Below, in pieces: positions 14,559 to 21,571 of a stretch of DNA of 21,571 bases. Position 1 is the stretch's first letter. Each line of letters begins with the position of its first letter. Location: NCBI GenBank assembly GCA_038204345.1, contig JBBRDB010000025.1, positions 1-21,571 on the forward strand, read 5' to 3'. The notes under the pieces were generated by a model. The model had not been told where the DNA came from, did not search any database, and was given only the letters and a program-made list of their open reading frames with translations. The position numbers and the translations under genes were made by a program. This stretch comes from JAHJSA01 sp038204345. Lineage in GTDB: Bacteria; Actinomycetota; Thermoleophilia; RBG-16-64-13.

Positions 14559-15653
14559 CTAGTCTTTGTCCCGCAGGAACGCAGGTATCTCGAGTATGTC
14601 GTCGTCCATCTCGAACCGTGGTTTCTCGAGGCCGAGCGGAGATTCTTCGGCGGTCTCGGCAGTATCGGGCTCCGACCGATCCGCGCTCGCCTGCCTGACG
14701 GCACGCGTGTCGAACCCAGTGGCTATCACGGTCACCCGCATCTGCTCGCCCAGACTTTCGTCGATGACGGCGCCGAAGATCACGTTGGCCTCTCCGTGGG
14801 AGGCGCCTGCTATGACCTCGGCCGCCTCGTTGACCTCGAACAGGCCCATGTCCGTGCCGCCGGTGATGTTCAGGAGGATGCCCGTGGCCCCTTCGATCGA
14901 CGACTCGAGGAGCGGAGAGGAGATCGCGGCGCGCGCCGCTTCTACGCCCCGATTCTCGCCGCTCGCCACACCGATGCCCATGAGAGCCGAACCGGCGTTG
15001 CGCATGATGGTGCGCACATCGGCGAAGTCCAAGTTGATCAACCCCGGCACGGTGATGAGATCAGTGATGCCTTGGACGCCCTGCCGCAGTACGTCGTCGG
15101 CGACTTTGAAAGCCTCGATGATCGAGGTGCGTTTCTCGACCACCTGCAACAAGCGGTCGTTCGGGATGATGATGAGGGTGTCGACTTTGCGGCTCAGGTT
15201 CTCGATGCCCTGTTCCGCCTGCGAGGCCCGCTTCCTACCCTCGAAGGTGAAGGGCTTGGTGACCACCCCCACTGTGAGCGCGCCGAGCTCGCGGGCCAGT
15301 TCCGCGATGACGGGCGCAGCTCCAGTACCGGTGCCGCCGCCCTTGCCCGCGGTGACGAACACCATGTCCGCGCCTTTGAGCGCCTCTCTCAGCTCGTCAC
15401 GGTTCTCCTCCGCCGCTTGACGACCCACTTCCGGATTCGCGCCCGCGCCCAGTCCTCTGGTGATCTTGCCACCGATGTGGATCTTCACGTCGGCGTCACA
15501 CATGAGCAGAGCCTGCGCGTCGGTGTTTACCGCGATGAACTCGACGCCCTTCAGGCCGGCGTCGACCATACGGTTGACGGCATTCGTGCCGCCACCGCCC
15601 ACGCCCACGACCTTGATGACCGCAAGGTAGCTGGAGCCGGTATCCATCATCAC
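14559..15653 (-). CDS. ftsZ: Cell division GTPase FtsZ
   Basis: The 364-residue tubulin homologue that polymerises into the Z ring. The N-terminal GTPase domain has VVGVGGGGTNAVNRM, the tubulin signature GGGTGTG (residues 105-111) and NTDAQAL. The T7 synergy loop NLDFADV (207-213) completes the site of the neighbouring subunit. After the core comes a short linker (about 315-348) and the conserved C-terminal peptide DDDILEIPAFLRDK, the docking site for SepF and other anchors. Three start codons stand in a row (GTG, ATG, ATG). The GTG at 15653 is preferred because GGAGG at 15661-15665 is 7 nt away. The gene is preceded by the 147-bp ftsQ-ftsZ gap, with no ftsA. Confidence 0.98.
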   Translation of the reverse strand: MMMDTGSSYLAVIKVVGVGGGGTNAVNRMVDAGLKGVEFIAVNTDAQALLMCDADVKIHIGGKITRGLGAGANPEVGRQAAEENRDELREALKGADMVFVTAGKGGGTGTGAAPVIAELARELGALTVGVVTKPFTFEGRKRASQAEQGIENLSRKVDTLIIIPNDRLLQVVEKRTSIIEAFKVADDVLRQGVQGITDLITVPGLINLDFADVRTIMRNAGSALMGIGVASGENRGVEAARAAISSPLLESSIEGATGILLNITGGTDMGLFEVNEAAEVIAGASHGEANVIFGAVIDESLGEQMRVTVIATGFDTRAVRQASADRSEPDTAETAEESPLGLEKPRFEMDDDILEIPAFLRDKD

Positions 15654-15723
15654 TCACATACCTCCAAACCAGTCACGGACGTCGAGGTCCTTGGGAGATC
15701 AATCAGGGCCGGTTCGACCTCAA

Positions 15724-15755
15724 CTCCAGTCATTGGCACACCAGCCTCCAGTCAT
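15724..15755. repeat. 10-bp direct repeat, 22-bp period, upstream of ftsZ
   Basis: CTCCAGTCAT is present at 15724-15733 and exactly repeated at 15746-15755; on the coding (minus) strand it reads ATGACTGGAG. The 22-bp period is about two helical turns, so a protein could contact both copies on one face. The nearer copy is about 70 bp from the ftsZ start codon. No clear -35/-10 pair was found, so a regulator site is inference. Confidence 0.55.
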
Positions 15756-15765
15756 ACTCTAACCT

Positions 15766-15783
15766 GAGGCAGATTCCTGCCTC
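15766..15783 (-). promoter_or_regulatory. Perfect hairpin between ftsQ and ftsZ
   Basis: GAGGCAG and CTGCCTC form a perfect 7-bp stem with a 4-nt loop, 17 bp downstream of the ftsQ stop. No T-run follows on the minus strand, so it is not a classical terminator. It could be an RNA processing or stability element, an attenuator, or a DNA operator. The structure is seen; the function is unknown. Confidence 0.5.
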
Positions 15784-15800
15784 CATGCACACTATCACGC

Positions 15801-16574
15801 TCACCTGGCCTTAGCCACGACTCGAGTGGTCACGTGGACGTCCACGTAGTCAAGTCGCTTCCCATCCTTCGAGTAACGGTCAATGATCTCGAGCGCCACC
15901 TTCAACTTCTCGTCCAGCTTTCCCGGGTCCCCCAGACGGATCTCTCCTCCCCCCTGCAGCACCATGACCAGCTCCCCGGAGCGGAGCACAGACACCTGCT
16001 TCACGGGATGCTCGGTAGACGGCCACGTTGCAGCCTCTTTGAGCATGACGGTCAGAGGGATAGCCGCCGTCACCTGGGCGGAGGTTCGGATTCCCGGCTG
16101 GGGTGACTCATCCGCCTCGGGCACCAGCAAGGACAGCCCGTGCGACGACGCTCCGGCCTTTTCCAGGACCATCCCATCGTCAGCCACAAGCCACTCGACC
16201 CCTTCCGTGTCACGCACTCGAGCCACCGGGGCGTACTCCTCGAGGTCGATCTCGATCCCGTCGGGGAAGCGCCGATACACCCGCGCCGACCTGATGTACG
16301 GAATCTTAGCGAGGTCCGCTTCCACTGCATTCGTGGACAGTCGGAGCAGACTGACTCCCGCAAACTCTTCAACCGCCGCCCGCACCTCGGCCTCAGTGAC
16401 GCGCTCGACCACCGGGAACGAGACCTCGGTCACTGCAAAGACGTCGGACGATCGCAGCCAGTAGAAGCCAAGGACCCCTGCGATCATGAGTGCCGCGAGA
16501 AGTGCGAGAGTGAGGCGGCGCCTGCCGCGACTACGTCCCACCTCGCGGCGGCGACCCCTGATGCGTGCGTCCAT
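15801..16574 (-). CDS. ftsQ: Cell division protein FtsQ/DivIB
   Basis: A 257-residue single-pass membrane protein of the divisome core. A very arginine-rich cytoplasmic N-terminus (MDARIRGRRREVGRSRGRRR) is followed by one membrane segment (LTLALLAALMIAGVLGFYWL) and an extracytoplasmic POTRA-type domain starting SSDVFAVTEVSFPVVERVTE. The DivIB-like part contains IPYIRSARVYRRFPDGIEI and YAPVARV. The sequence is otherwise weakly conserved, as usual for the family. Position between murB and ftsZ supports the call. The ATG shares one base with the murB stop (TGATG), with GAGAGG 10 nt upstream. A start at 16637 is open but would lie deep in murB. Expected partners are the FtsL and FtsB homologues, which are not in this window. 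Confidence 0.93.
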   Translation of the reverse strand: MDARIRGRRREVGRSRGRRRLTLALLAALMIAGVLGFYWLRSSDVFAVTEVSFPVVERVTEAEVRAAVEEFAGVSLLRLSTNAVEADLAKIPYIRSARVYRRFPDGIEIDLEEYAPVARVRDTEGVEWLVADDGMVLEKAGASSHGLSLLVPEADESPQPGIRTSAQVTAAIPLTVMLKEAATWPSTEHPVKQVSVLRSGELVMVLQGGGEIRLGDPGKLDEKLKVALEIIDRYSKDGKRLDYVDVHVTTRVVAKAR

Positions 16575-17560
16575 CAGGCGGATGCCTCTCCCGAGGCGGA
16601 CATCCGATTGTCCGGCCCATCTTCTTTTCGCTCCCACGGGAAGCCGGCACCGAGCAGCCGGACCTCCGGTTCCAGGACGACATCCTGTTTCTCGGCCACG
16701 GTCCCGCGCATCATGACCATCAGGCCGAGCACGTCGGCCGCCGTGGCGTCGCCGAGGTTCGAGATGAAGTTGGCGTGCACAGTCGATATCTGAGCGCCGC
16801 CGCGGCGCACTCCCTTGAGCCCCGAACTCTCGAGCAGTCTGCCCGCGTATTCTCCTGGAGGGTTGCGGAAGGTGCTGCCGAAGGTGCGCACCCCCCGAGG
16901 CTGAGTCTTGCGCCGCGCTGCCAATAAGCGACGGTGATGCTCCAACACGTCAGCCCGCCGCGCGCGCGTCAAGGTGAAGCTCGCCGCCGTTACGACGGCG
17001 CCCTCCGGGAGTCCGCTGCGCCGGTATCCCCATTCGAGGTGCCGAGCGTCGATCCAGCCCCGACCTTCATGACTCACGACGTGCAGTCCATCCACCACTT
17101 CGGCCATGCAGCCGGAGTGGGCCCCTGCGTTCATGCGCACCCCGCCGGCGACGCTACCGGGGATCCCGCAGGCGAACTCCAAACCCGAGAGCCCCAGATC
17201 GGCGGCGTGCACGGCCAAGCGGGACAGCGACAGGCCGGCGCCGGCCACCAGGCGAACCCGCGCCGCCCCCTGCTCCTCCGGCTCCTGCACGTAGTGGAAG
17301 TTCTCGTCGAGCTTGAGTATCACGCCCCGATAGCCGCAGTCGGGCACGAGTAGGTTCGAGCCCGCTCCGACGATGTCCCAAGGAAGGTCGGACCGCGACA
17401 AGACCTCGACCAGCGCCACTACCGCTTCGACCGAGGCGACCGTGACGAGGAGGTCGGTCTTGCCCCCCACTCCGATCGAGGTGAACGGAGCGAGCGGCGC
17501 GCGGCGCCACAAGCGCAGCCCCGGCACGCGGGAGAGTTCACGTGTGAGTTCGGAGATCAC
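16574..17560 (-). CDS. murB: UDP-N-acetylenolpyruvoylglucosamine reductase
   Basis: A 328-residue FAD- and NADPH-dependent enzyme that reduces UDP-GlcNAc-enolpyruvate to UDP-MurNAc in cytoplasmic peptidoglycan synthesis. FAD-binding motifs are SIGVGGKTDLLV, GAGSNLLV and GIPGSVAGGVRMNAGA. Catalytic-region motifs are GYRRSG (Arg180), FGSTFRNP (Ser229, the proton donor) and LEPEVRLLG (Glu297). The layout fits the shorter type II enzymes. The gene lies 19 bp after murC and overlaps the ftsQ start by one base. The GTG start has no clear ribosome site, so translation may depend on coupling to murC. murB within the division cluster is found in several Gram-positive lineages but not in Streptomyces-like ones. 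Confidence 0.97.
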   Translation of the reverse strand: MISELTRELSRVPGLRLWRRAPLAPFTSIGVGGKTDLLVTVASVEAVVALVEVLSRSDLPWDIVGAGSNLLVPDCGYRGVILKLDENFHYVQEPEEQGAARVRLVAGAGLSLSRLAVHAADLGLSGLEFACGIPGSVAGGVRMNAGAHSGCMAEVVDGLHVVSHEGRGWIDARHLEWGYRRSGLPEGAVVTAASFTLTRARRADVLEHHRRLLAARRKTQPRGVRTFGSTFRNPPGEYAGRLLESSGLKGVRRGGAQISTVHANFISNLGDATAADVLGLMVMMRGTVAEKQDVVLEPEVRLLGAGFPWERKEDGPDNRMSASGEASA

Positions 17561-17579
17561 GCCGCGTGCGGCAGGACGT

Positions 17580-18980
17580 TCACGGGAGTTCGAGCAGCCG
17601 CTCGCCCACTCGGTGCACGTCGCCGGCTCCCATGGTCAATACCAGGTCCCCAGGGACGGTCGACCGCTCGAGATACTCCACCACCTGCGTGAGCCTGGGT
17701 AGGTAGACGACCTTGAATCGAGGAGAAAGGCGCAACAGACTGTCGACGATGAGCTTGGCGCTCACGCCCGGCTGAGGTTCCTCCCGAGCCCCATAGATCT
17801 CCGTGATCACGGCTACATCAGCCTCGAGCAACGCCCGCGCAAAGTCCAGATGCAGGTAACGGGTGCGCGAGTAGAGGTGCGGCTGGAACACCGCAACCAC
17901 ACGATCCCATTCTCCCGTACGGGCCGCACGGATTGTGGCCTTGAGTTCGGTGGGGTGATGCGCGTAATCGTCTACCACGCATACTCCGGCCCGCTCACCC
18001 TTCCATTGGAAGCGGCGCACGGCCCCGGTGAAGCTCCTCAGAGAGTCGGCGATCGTGGTGGGAGCCACTCCGATCTCACCCAAAGATGCGAAGCAGGCGA
18101 GCGCATTCAAGACGTTGTGCTGCCCGGGCACCACGAGTTCAGCGTCCGCGAGGCGGCGGCCCTGCGACCACACCTGGAACCGGCTCCCGTGGCGGTGCAA
18201 CTGCACCTCTCTGGCCTGGTAGTCGGCCTCCGGGCTCGCGCCGTATGAGGTGGTGGGACACTGTGCGTCTCGAGCCAATCTCGAGAGCCCGGCGTCGTCG
18301 GCCCAGAAGACCATGCGACCGTCTGCCGGGAGCAGGGAGACAAAAATCCCGAAGACGGCGGCTACGTCGTCGACGTGACGGTAGTGGCTATGGTGGTCCA
18401 GCTCCAGGTTCGTGAACACAGCTATTTCCGGACGCAAGAACAACAGAGTGCCGTCAGACTCGTCGGCCTCACACACCATCATGGTGCCTTCCCCGTGGCG
18501 CGCGTTCGACCCGAGATCGTTGAGTTCGCCTCCCACCAGGAAGGAAGGGTCGCAGCCTGCATCCATGAGGCATCGGCTGATCATAGAGGTGGTGGTGGTC
18601 TTGCCGTGTGTCCCGCAGACGGCGATGCCCCGCCGCCCCTCCATCACCCAAGCCAGCGCCTGCGCTCTGCGCACCACCGGCAAGTGCCGCCTACGAGCTT
18701 CCTGCAACTCACGATTGTGCTCGGGTATGGCCGAGGAGATGACAACCACGTCGGGGTGATCGAGGTTGGCGGGGTCGTGGCCTAAGCTGACGGTCATACC
18801 AGCCTCCTCAAGGAGGCCGGTATAACGCGACGGCTTCAGGTCGGAGCCGGTCACCTCATAGCCTCGCCGGTGCAGCACGAGGGCTATGCCGCTCATGCCG
18901 GCACCGCCGATGCCGATGAAGTGGAGCCGACGCACGCTCGAAAGCCGCAAATCTGGCTGGAAGGGTGTGGTTGTCGTCAT
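17580..18980 (-). CDS. murC: UDP-N-acetylmuramate--L-alanine ligase
   Basis: A 466-residue ATP-dependent ligase that adds L-alanine to UDP-MurNAc, the first amino acid of the stem peptide. The N-terminal UDP-binding domain has HFIGIGGAGMSGIA. The central ATPase domain has the P-loop GTHGKTTT (residues 123-130), CEADESDGTLL and NLELDHHSHY. The C-terminal domain has VDDYAHHPTEL and VFQPHLYSRT. Length is normal. The ATG overlaps the murG stop as ATGA with no ribosome site of its own, so translation is probably coupled to murG. The order murG-murC-murB-ftsQ follows the usual Gram-positive cluster. Confidence 0.98.
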   Translation of the reverse strand: MTTTTPFQPDLRLSSVRRLHFIGIGGAGMSGIALVLHRRGYEVTGSDLKPSRYTGLLEEAGMTVSLGHDPANLDHPDVVVISSAIPEHNRELQEARRRHLPVVRRAQALAWVMEGRRGIAVCGTHGKTTTTSMISRCLMDAGCDPSFLVGGELNDLGSNARHGEGTMMVCEADESDGTLLFLRPEIAVFTNLELDHHSHYRHVDDVAAVFGIFVSLLPADGRMVFWADDAGLSRLARDAQCPTTSYGASPEADYQAREVQLHRHGSRFQVWSQGRRLADAELVVPGQHNVLNALACFASLGEIGVAPTTIADSLRSFTGAVRRFQWKGERAGVCVVDDYAHHPTELKATIRAARTGEWDRVVAVFQPHLYSRTRYLHLDFARALLEADVAVITEIYGAREEPQPGVSAKLIVDSLLRLSPRFKVVYLPRLTQVVEYLERSTVPGDLVLTMGAGDVHRVGERLLELP

Positions 18981-20095
18981 AGTGTTGGCGCCCGCGGAGG
19001 GCCCGCCAATTGTACTATCTCGTCGGCGATGCGTGTAGCGGCGTCGGGCCGGGCGAGCTCGAGAGCGCGCGCGCTCATCGAAGCGCGTGTCACCGGCTCG
19101 AGGACCCGTGTTACCTCGGCGGCCAATCTCTCGGCTGTGAGTTCCGCGTCGGGCAGTAGAACGGCGGCCCCGTCGGCCTGCAGCCCTCGCGCATTCTTCG
19201 TCTGGTGATCGCCCGTCGCGGCCGGAAAAGGAATCAGCACCGAAGGTATGCCGCGCGCAAGGAGTTCAGCCACTGAGCCGCCCGCCCTGGCCACGGCGAC
19301 GTCCGCCACGGCCAAAGCGAGTTCGAAGTCATTCAAGTACGCGTGCGCCTGATACCGAGGATTGGGCCGCGAGTTGGGCGCCGCAGTCGCTTCAAGCTCA
19401 GGCCCGAGTGAAGCCACACGGTCGGCGTCGGCTTGTCCAGTCACGTGTATCACCGAGAAAGGCGTCTCCCGGCCGGCGAAGGCCTCGGCGGCGGCGGTGT
19501 TCATACTCCGCGCTCCAAGACTTCCTCCGAACACCAACACTACGGGCAACTCGGGGTCCAGCCCGAAACGTTCCAGACCTTCTGTACGCGTAGCTTTCAG
19601 GAGGGATGGCCTGATCGGGCGGCCGGTGTAGACGAACTTGCCCCCGAGTCGGCCCGGGATCGGGAAAGAGAGGCACACCCGATCGACCAGCAGGCTGAGG
19701 ATACGGTTGGTCCATCCCAGGTGGGCGTCCATCTCCAGAGCGACGCTGGGAATGCGGGCAACGGCTGCTTCTGCCACCACCGGGCCCGACGCGTAGGCGC
19801 CCACGCCTACCACACACGACGGCCGCACGCGCCGCAAGGCCCTCCAGGCGTCCACCGCCGCCACGGGTAGCGACAGCACCGTGCGCAGCGTAGTCAGCCC
19901 GAGCCGGCGCTCGAACCCGCGAATGCGCACGGCGGAGAAGGGATACCCCGCCCGCCGCACGAGCTCGCGCTCCATGCCCCGCGGTCCGCCGCAGAAATGG
20001 ACCTCGTACCCGCGTTCGCTAAGTACGTCAGCGATGGCCAGTGCGGGCACCACGTGGCCCGCCGTGCCTCCGCCTGCTATCAATATGCGTGACAT
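18977..20095 (-). CDS. murG: UDP-GlcNAc:lipid I N-acetylglucosamine transferase
   Basis: A 372-residue peripheral membrane glycosyltransferase (GT-B fold) that converts lipid I to lipid II on the cytoplasmic face. The N-terminal domain has GGGTAGHVVPALAIA (glycine loop, residues 8-14) and VVGVGAYASGPV. The C-terminal donor domain has VFGGSLGARSMN, VARAGGSVAELLARG and IPFPAATGDHQTKNA, all typical of MurG. The start codon is fixed because the glycine loop begins seven residues in. The first 68 bp lie inside the annotated end of ftsW, and the last bases overlap murC as ATGA. It supplies the substrate that FtsW and its partner synthase use at the septum. Confidence 0.97.
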   Translation of the reverse strand: MSRILIAGGGTAGHVVPALAIADVLSERGYEVHFCGGPRGMERELVRRAGYPFSAVRIRGFERRLGLTTLRTVLSLPVAAVDAWRALRRVRPSCVVGVGAYASGPVVAEAAVARIPSVALEMDAHLGWTNRILSLLVDRVCLSFPIPGRLGGKFVYTGRPIRPSLLKATRTEGLERFGLDPELPVVLVFGGSLGARSMNTAAAEAFAGRETPFSVIHVTGQADADRVASLGPELEATAAPNSRPNPRYQAHAYLNDFELALAVADVAVARAGGSVAELLARGIPSVLIPFPAATGDHQTKNARGLQADGAAVLLPDAELTAERLAAEVTRVLEPVTRASMSARALELARPDAATRIADEIVQLAGPPRAPTL

Positions 20096-21401
20096 TAGGC
20101 GGCTCCAGGCGCCCGCCGTGTGCCGCGACAGGGGTCGCCACCGGCCCGAAGCGGGCTACGGAGAGCATGATCCCGACCGCGATCAACACGACCAGCAAGT
20201 TGGTTCGACCGTAACTGATGAAGGGGAGAGGTACGCCCGTGAGAGGTATGGCGCCCATGACGCCACCCATGTTGATGCCGGCCTGACCTACGACGAGGAA
20301 GGTGCAGCCCGCCACGAGGTATCGACCGAACGGGTCGGCGCACCGGCGGGCCAGTGCCAGCCCACTCGCGCCAAAGACCAGGAACAGACCGATGACGACC
20401 CCCACCCCGATCAATCCCAGTTCCTCGCCCAACACAGCCAGAATCATGTCCGTGTGGGCTTCCGGCAGGTAGCTGAACTTCTGCACGCTGAGCCCGGGGC
20501 CCACCCCGGACCAGCCGCCGCTGCCCATGGCCAGGAACGACTGCACTATCTGAAAACCAGAATCTTTTGCCTGCCCAAAGGGGTCGAGGAAGGCCAAGAA
20601 GCGCTCCCGTCGGTAGTCCTCAGTGAAGATGGCGACCAAGACAAGACCCGCCCCACCCACCGCCAGGCCAAGCCAGTCGCGTGCCCGCATGCCGGCGACC
20701 CACAGGAGACCCATCGTGATCACCGCGACTACAAGTGCGGTGCCCAGGTCACGCTGCCACACGATGAGCAGGCAGAAGACTGCCACGACTGCTCCGAAGG
20801 GCCACAGCAACCCTTCGAACGACCCCGAGCGCGCCCGCTTGGTTGCGAGGAGATGCGCCCCCACGAGAATCACGCTCAGCTTCGCTACTTCCGACGGTTG
20901 AAGAGGGAACGGCCCCAGATCGAGCCAGCGCGAAGCTCCTCCCGCCGACCTGCCGAGGCCGGGCACATGCACCGCCAGCAGGAGCCCACACGCCCCCACG
21001 ACCGCCGGCAGAGACAGCACCCGCAACCATCGGTAGTTGATCCGAGAGAGCACCACCAGGAACACCAGGCCGGCTAAGGCGACGAGCGCCTGCTGGCGCA
21101 GGTAGAAGTTCAGATCGCCGTCCTCCCGGAAGAAGCCGACGGCGGACGATACCGAGAACACCATCACAAGTCCGAAGGCGAGCAGGCTGAGAGCCGAGGC
21201 TACTAAGACCTGATCGGCACGCGGGCGAAAAGCGCCAAGACCGCGTGGTGGGGTGTCCGCGGCGGGGCTCTGTTCGCGGTCCGTCGTCGGGGGGAGGGCC
21301 GATCGACCGTGCTCGGCTTCCCGACCCCCAGCCGGTATGGTGGAACGGTCCCCGCCCTTCTGCAGAGAGGAACGCCTCCCGTTGTGGCTCCGCAAGCCCA
21401 C
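20028..21401 (-). CDS. ftsW: SEDS-family peptidoglycan polymerase FtsW
   Basis: A 457-residue polytopic membrane protein that polymerises lipid II at the septum together with a class B penicillin-binding protein. About 65 polar, proline-rich N-terminal residues precede the first membrane segment, and some ten hydrophobic segments follow. Family motifs are PLQPSEVAKLSVIL, WQRDLGTALV, GVGPGLSVQKF followed by PEAHTDMILAVLGEELG (with the conserved aspartate), and PLPFISYGRTN. Position between murD and murG favours FtsW over RodA. The GTG start shares its first base with the last base of the murD stop (TAGTG). The C-terminal tail after the last membrane segment is arginine-rich and overlaps murG by 68 bp. 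Confidence 0.95.
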   Translation of the reverse strand: MGLRSHNGRRSSLQKGGDRSTIPAGGREAEHGRSALPPTTDREQSPAADTPPRGLGAFRPRADQVLVASALSLLAFGLVMVFSVSSAVGFFREDGDLNFYLRQQALVALAGLVFLVVLSRINYRWLRVLSLPAVVGACGLLLAVHVPGLGRSAGGASRWLDLGPFPLQPSEVAKLSVILVGAHLLATKRARSGSFEGLLWPFGAVVAVFCLLIVWQRDLGTALVVAVITMGLLWVAGMRARDWLGLAVGGAGLVLVAIFTEDYRRERFLAFLDPFGQAKDSGFQIVQSFLAMGSGGWSGVGPGLSVQKFSYLPEAHTDMILAVLGEELGLIGVGVVIGLFLVFGASGLALARRCADPFGRYLVAGCTFLVVGQAGINMGGVMGAIPLTGVPLPFISYGRTNLLVVLIAVGIMLSVARFGPVATPVAAHGGRLEPPNVTHIDSRRRHGGPRGARTGHR

Positions 21402-21571
21402 TACTCCGCGGCCCTCAACCTCTGGACGATCTCCACGAAATGCCTACCCCTCTCTTCGAAGTCGGAATACTGATCGAAGCTGGCGCATGCGGGAGCCAGC
21501 AGCACCGTCTCACCCGGCTCGGCTGCGGCGCTGGCGGCGGCGACCGCCCTCTCCATGTCTCCGGCATCAGC
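21401..21571 (-). CDS. murD: UDP-N-acetylmuramoylalanine--D-glutamate ligase, last 56 residues (5' part off window)
   Basis: The frame enters from the right edge and ends at a TAG stop at 21401-21403. The visible C-terminus contains VLLAPACASFDQYSDFEERG, which matches the conserved final motif of MurD, and then HFVEIVQRL. MurD adds D-glutamate to UDP-MurNAc-L-alanine in the cytoplasm. The stop overlaps the ftsW GTG by one base. The start, the ATP-binding domain and everything upstream are outside the window. Confidence 0.95.
   Translation of the reverse strand, partial: ADAGDMERAVAAASAAAEPGETVLLAPACASFDQYSDFEERGRHFVEIVQRLRAAE

Noticed and set aside
14265..15767. A 500-codon open frame on the plus strand opposite ftsZ and pgeF
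   Set aside because: It is the antisense of two certain genes, has arginine-, histidine- and aspartate-rich composition with no recognisable domain, and is explained by high GC content removing stop codons.
16575..16637. Longer FtsQ starting inside murB
   Set aside because: The extra 21 residues overlap essential murB codons; the ATG at 16574 joins the murB stop in the usual overlapping way.
19881..21077. A 398-codon plus-strand open frame opposite murG and ftsW
   Set aside because: Antisense to conserved genes, very polar and low in hydrophobic residues, no domain seen; a GC-driven shadow.

Overview
The window is 21.6 kb of dense, GC-rich bacterial chromosome in which every recognisable gene belongs to a known family. 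The cell-division genes suggest a deep-branching member of the Actinomycetota. ftsZ follows ftsQ directly with no ftsA, sepF and a long-tailed divIVA are present, and GTG starts and stop/start overlaps are common. The transketolase-transaldolase pair also fits that phylum. The placement is inferred from gene content and order; no phylogeny was run. murB lying inside the cluster argues against a typical Streptomyces- or Mycobacterium-like layout.

Left part (1-3474, all minus strand): a HAD-IB phosphatase, then transketolase (tkt) and transaldolase (tal, cut by the left edge). tkt and tal overlap by ATGA and supply the non-oxidative pentose phosphate branch. A 9-bp direct repeat lies just upstream of tkt.

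Middle (3588-7922, plus strand): a fused proline dehydrogenase / glutamate-semialdehyde dehydrogenase (PutA type, 1008 residues, no DNA-binding domain), followed by a two-domain ChrA-type transporter. This pair is divergent from the HAD gene and converges on the next block.

Right part (21571 down to 7996, all minus strand): a division and cell wall (dcw) cluster read right to left as murD (partial), ftsW, murG, murC, murB, ftsQ, ftsZ, pgeF, yggS, sepF, proC, yggT, divIVA, then a DUF167 gene, a TraR/DksA-type zinc-finger gene, lspA and an RluD-type pseudouridine synthase. Many junctions overlap (murD/ftsW, ftsW/murG, murG/murC, murB/ftsQ, DUF167/zinc finger, zinc finger/lspA, lspA/rluD), so much of the block is probably co-transcribed and translationally coupled. 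The gene products make and move lipid II precursors (MurD, MurC, MurB, MurG), place the Z ring at the membrane (FtsZ, SepF), build the septum (FtsW, FtsQ) and mark poles or septa (DivIVA). The largest gap is the 147 bp between ftsQ and ftsZ, which holds a perfect hairpin and a 10-bp direct repeat with a 22-bp period. It is the best candidate regulatory site in the window.

No gap exceeds 300 bases. I saw no tRNA, rRNA, CRISPR array, insertion sequence or prophage gene, and I did not find a previously undescribed system. The points worth a second look are regulatory repeats, the DivIVA tail, unusual residues in LspA and the zinc-finger protein, and the long ftsW/murG overlap.
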